DNA from: Acidimicrobiia bacterium
GTDB lineage: Bacteria; Actinomycetota; Acidimicrobiia; Acidimicrobiales; Ilumatobacteraceae
Reading direction: 5' to 3'
NCBI GenBank assembly: GCA_010025655.1
Contig: RGSV01000056.1
Span: 1 to 7,080, forward strand
DNA: 7,080 bases
This document shows positions 6,895-7,080 of the stretch, piece by piece; position 1 is the first letter of the stretch, and each line of letters begins with the position of its first letter. The translations under genes were made by a program, and so were the position numbers. Under the pieces are notes generated by a model. It saw nothing but the letters and a program-made list of their open reading frames with translations, was not told the DNA's origin and did not search any database.

Positions 6895-6930
6895 ACCTAT
6901 ATGTTAGGCTTGCCTAACAACTCTCGGCAA
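6895..6930 (-). promoter_or_regulatory. Permease promoter, apparently leaderless
   Basis: On the minus strand TTGCCG (6930-6925) and TAACAT (6906-6901) are 18 nt apart. Six bases (ATAGGT) lead to the ATG at 6894. The AGG next to the ATG is too close to act as a normal ribosome binding site. The geometry matches the vapB and acyl-CoA dehydrogenase promoters. Confidence 0.5.
6899..6917 (-). promoter_or_regulatory. IdeR/DtxR-type iron box
   Basis: The minus strand reads TTAGGCAAGCCTAACATAT, matching the consensus TTAGGTTAGSCTAACCTAA (from memory) at 15 of 19 positions. Its core (6903-6918) is a perfect inverted repeat, GTTAGGC and GCCTAAC around a 2-nt centre. It covers the -10 element and part of the spacer of the permease promoter. 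An iron-loaded DtxR/IdeR repressor bound here should block transcription. The position in front of an iron permease is independent support. Confidence 0.8.
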
Positions 6931-7002
6931 ACGCGAATGCTGTTGTTGAGCGGGCATTGGTCACACGGCTTCAGGGCCGGCGTGCCGAGGCGACGATAGT
7001 GA

Positions 7003-7080
7003 TTACGAAGCGGCCTTCGCCTGAAGCAGCGCCGTTACGGCCTTGCCGTCGGCTTTGCCCTTTGACGACTTCATCACCGC
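7003..7080 (-). CDS. C-terminal end of a probable GatB/YqeY-domain protein (cut by window edge)
   Basis: Only the last 25 residues are visible: AVMKSSKGKADGKAVTALLQ followed by AKAAS and a TAA stop at 7005-7003. The GKADGKxV motif close to a short C-terminus is typical of the YqeY/GatB tRNA-binding-like domain, whose small stand-alone proteins are of uncertain function. The match rests on about a dozen residues, so the family name is tentative, though an open frame ending here on this strand is likely real. About 108 bp, containing the iron box, separate it from the permease start. No clear terminator follows the stop. Confidence 0.5.
   Translation of the reverse strand, partial: AVMKSSKGKADGKAVTALLQAKAAS

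Noticed and set aside
6307..6999. Plus-strand open frame of 230 codons
   Set aside because: It is antisense to the FTR1 permease with its two REGLE motifs; the translation is low-complexity, polar and without recognisable domains.
7004..7018. CGAAG/CTTCG hairpin at the end of the YqeY-like gene as a terminator
   Set aside because: The stem is 5 bp, lies mostly inside the coding sequence and has no following T tract.

Overview
The window looks like a chromosomal stretch from a moderately high-GC actinobacterium. I infer this from three things: an acyl-CoA dehydrogenase with the charged insertion I associate with actinobacterial homologues, a good DtxR/IdeR-type iron box, and several genes whose start codon sits exactly 6 nt after a TANNNT -10 element (leaderless architecture). 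The class is not provable from the sequence; an acidimicrobial relative is only a guess.

Layout from left to right. (1) Bases 1-312, minus strand: the N-terminal part of deoxyribose-phosphate aldolase (deoC), cut by the window edge. (2) Bases 482-2295, plus strand: a two-gene sugar-modification cassette, a DegT/DnrJ/EryC1/StrS PLP aminotransferase and a NeuD/PglD-type left-handed beta-helix acyltransferase. Together they would put an amino group on a nucleotide-linked keto-deoxysugar and then acylate it. The cassette is visibly poorer in G+C than its surroundings, and no dehydratase or glycosyltransferase is present. (3) From about 2381 to the right edge, everything is on the minus strand. 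Read in transcription order these are the tail of a probable GatB/YqeY-like protein (7080-7003), an FTR1/EfeU iron permease (6894-6043), ilvD (6038-4329), a vapBC-type toxin-antitoxin pair (4256-3643) and an acyl-CoA dehydrogenase (3595-2381).

The regulatory sequences are the most informative part. The FTR1 permease has a perfect 7+2+7 inverted repeat matching 15 of 19 positions of the IdeR/DtxR consensus, and it overlaps its promoter. ilvD, which encodes an Fe-S enzyme of branched-chain amino acid synthesis, begins 4 nt after the permease stop and may therefore be co-transcribed under iron control. The vapB promoter has two copies of an 8-bp palindrome, 11 bp apart, filling the -35/-10 spacer; this is a likely autoregulatory operator. 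vapB, the permease and the acyl-CoA dehydrogenase share the pattern TTGSCN, 16-18 nt spacer, TANNNT, 6 nt, ATG. ilvD has the TANNNT-6-GTG part only.

I see no RNA gene, insertion sequence, CRISPR array or phage gene. I also find no convincing undescribed multi-gene system; the notable points are regulatory architecture, the atypical sugar cassette, and a start-less Cys-containing open frame upstream of the permease.
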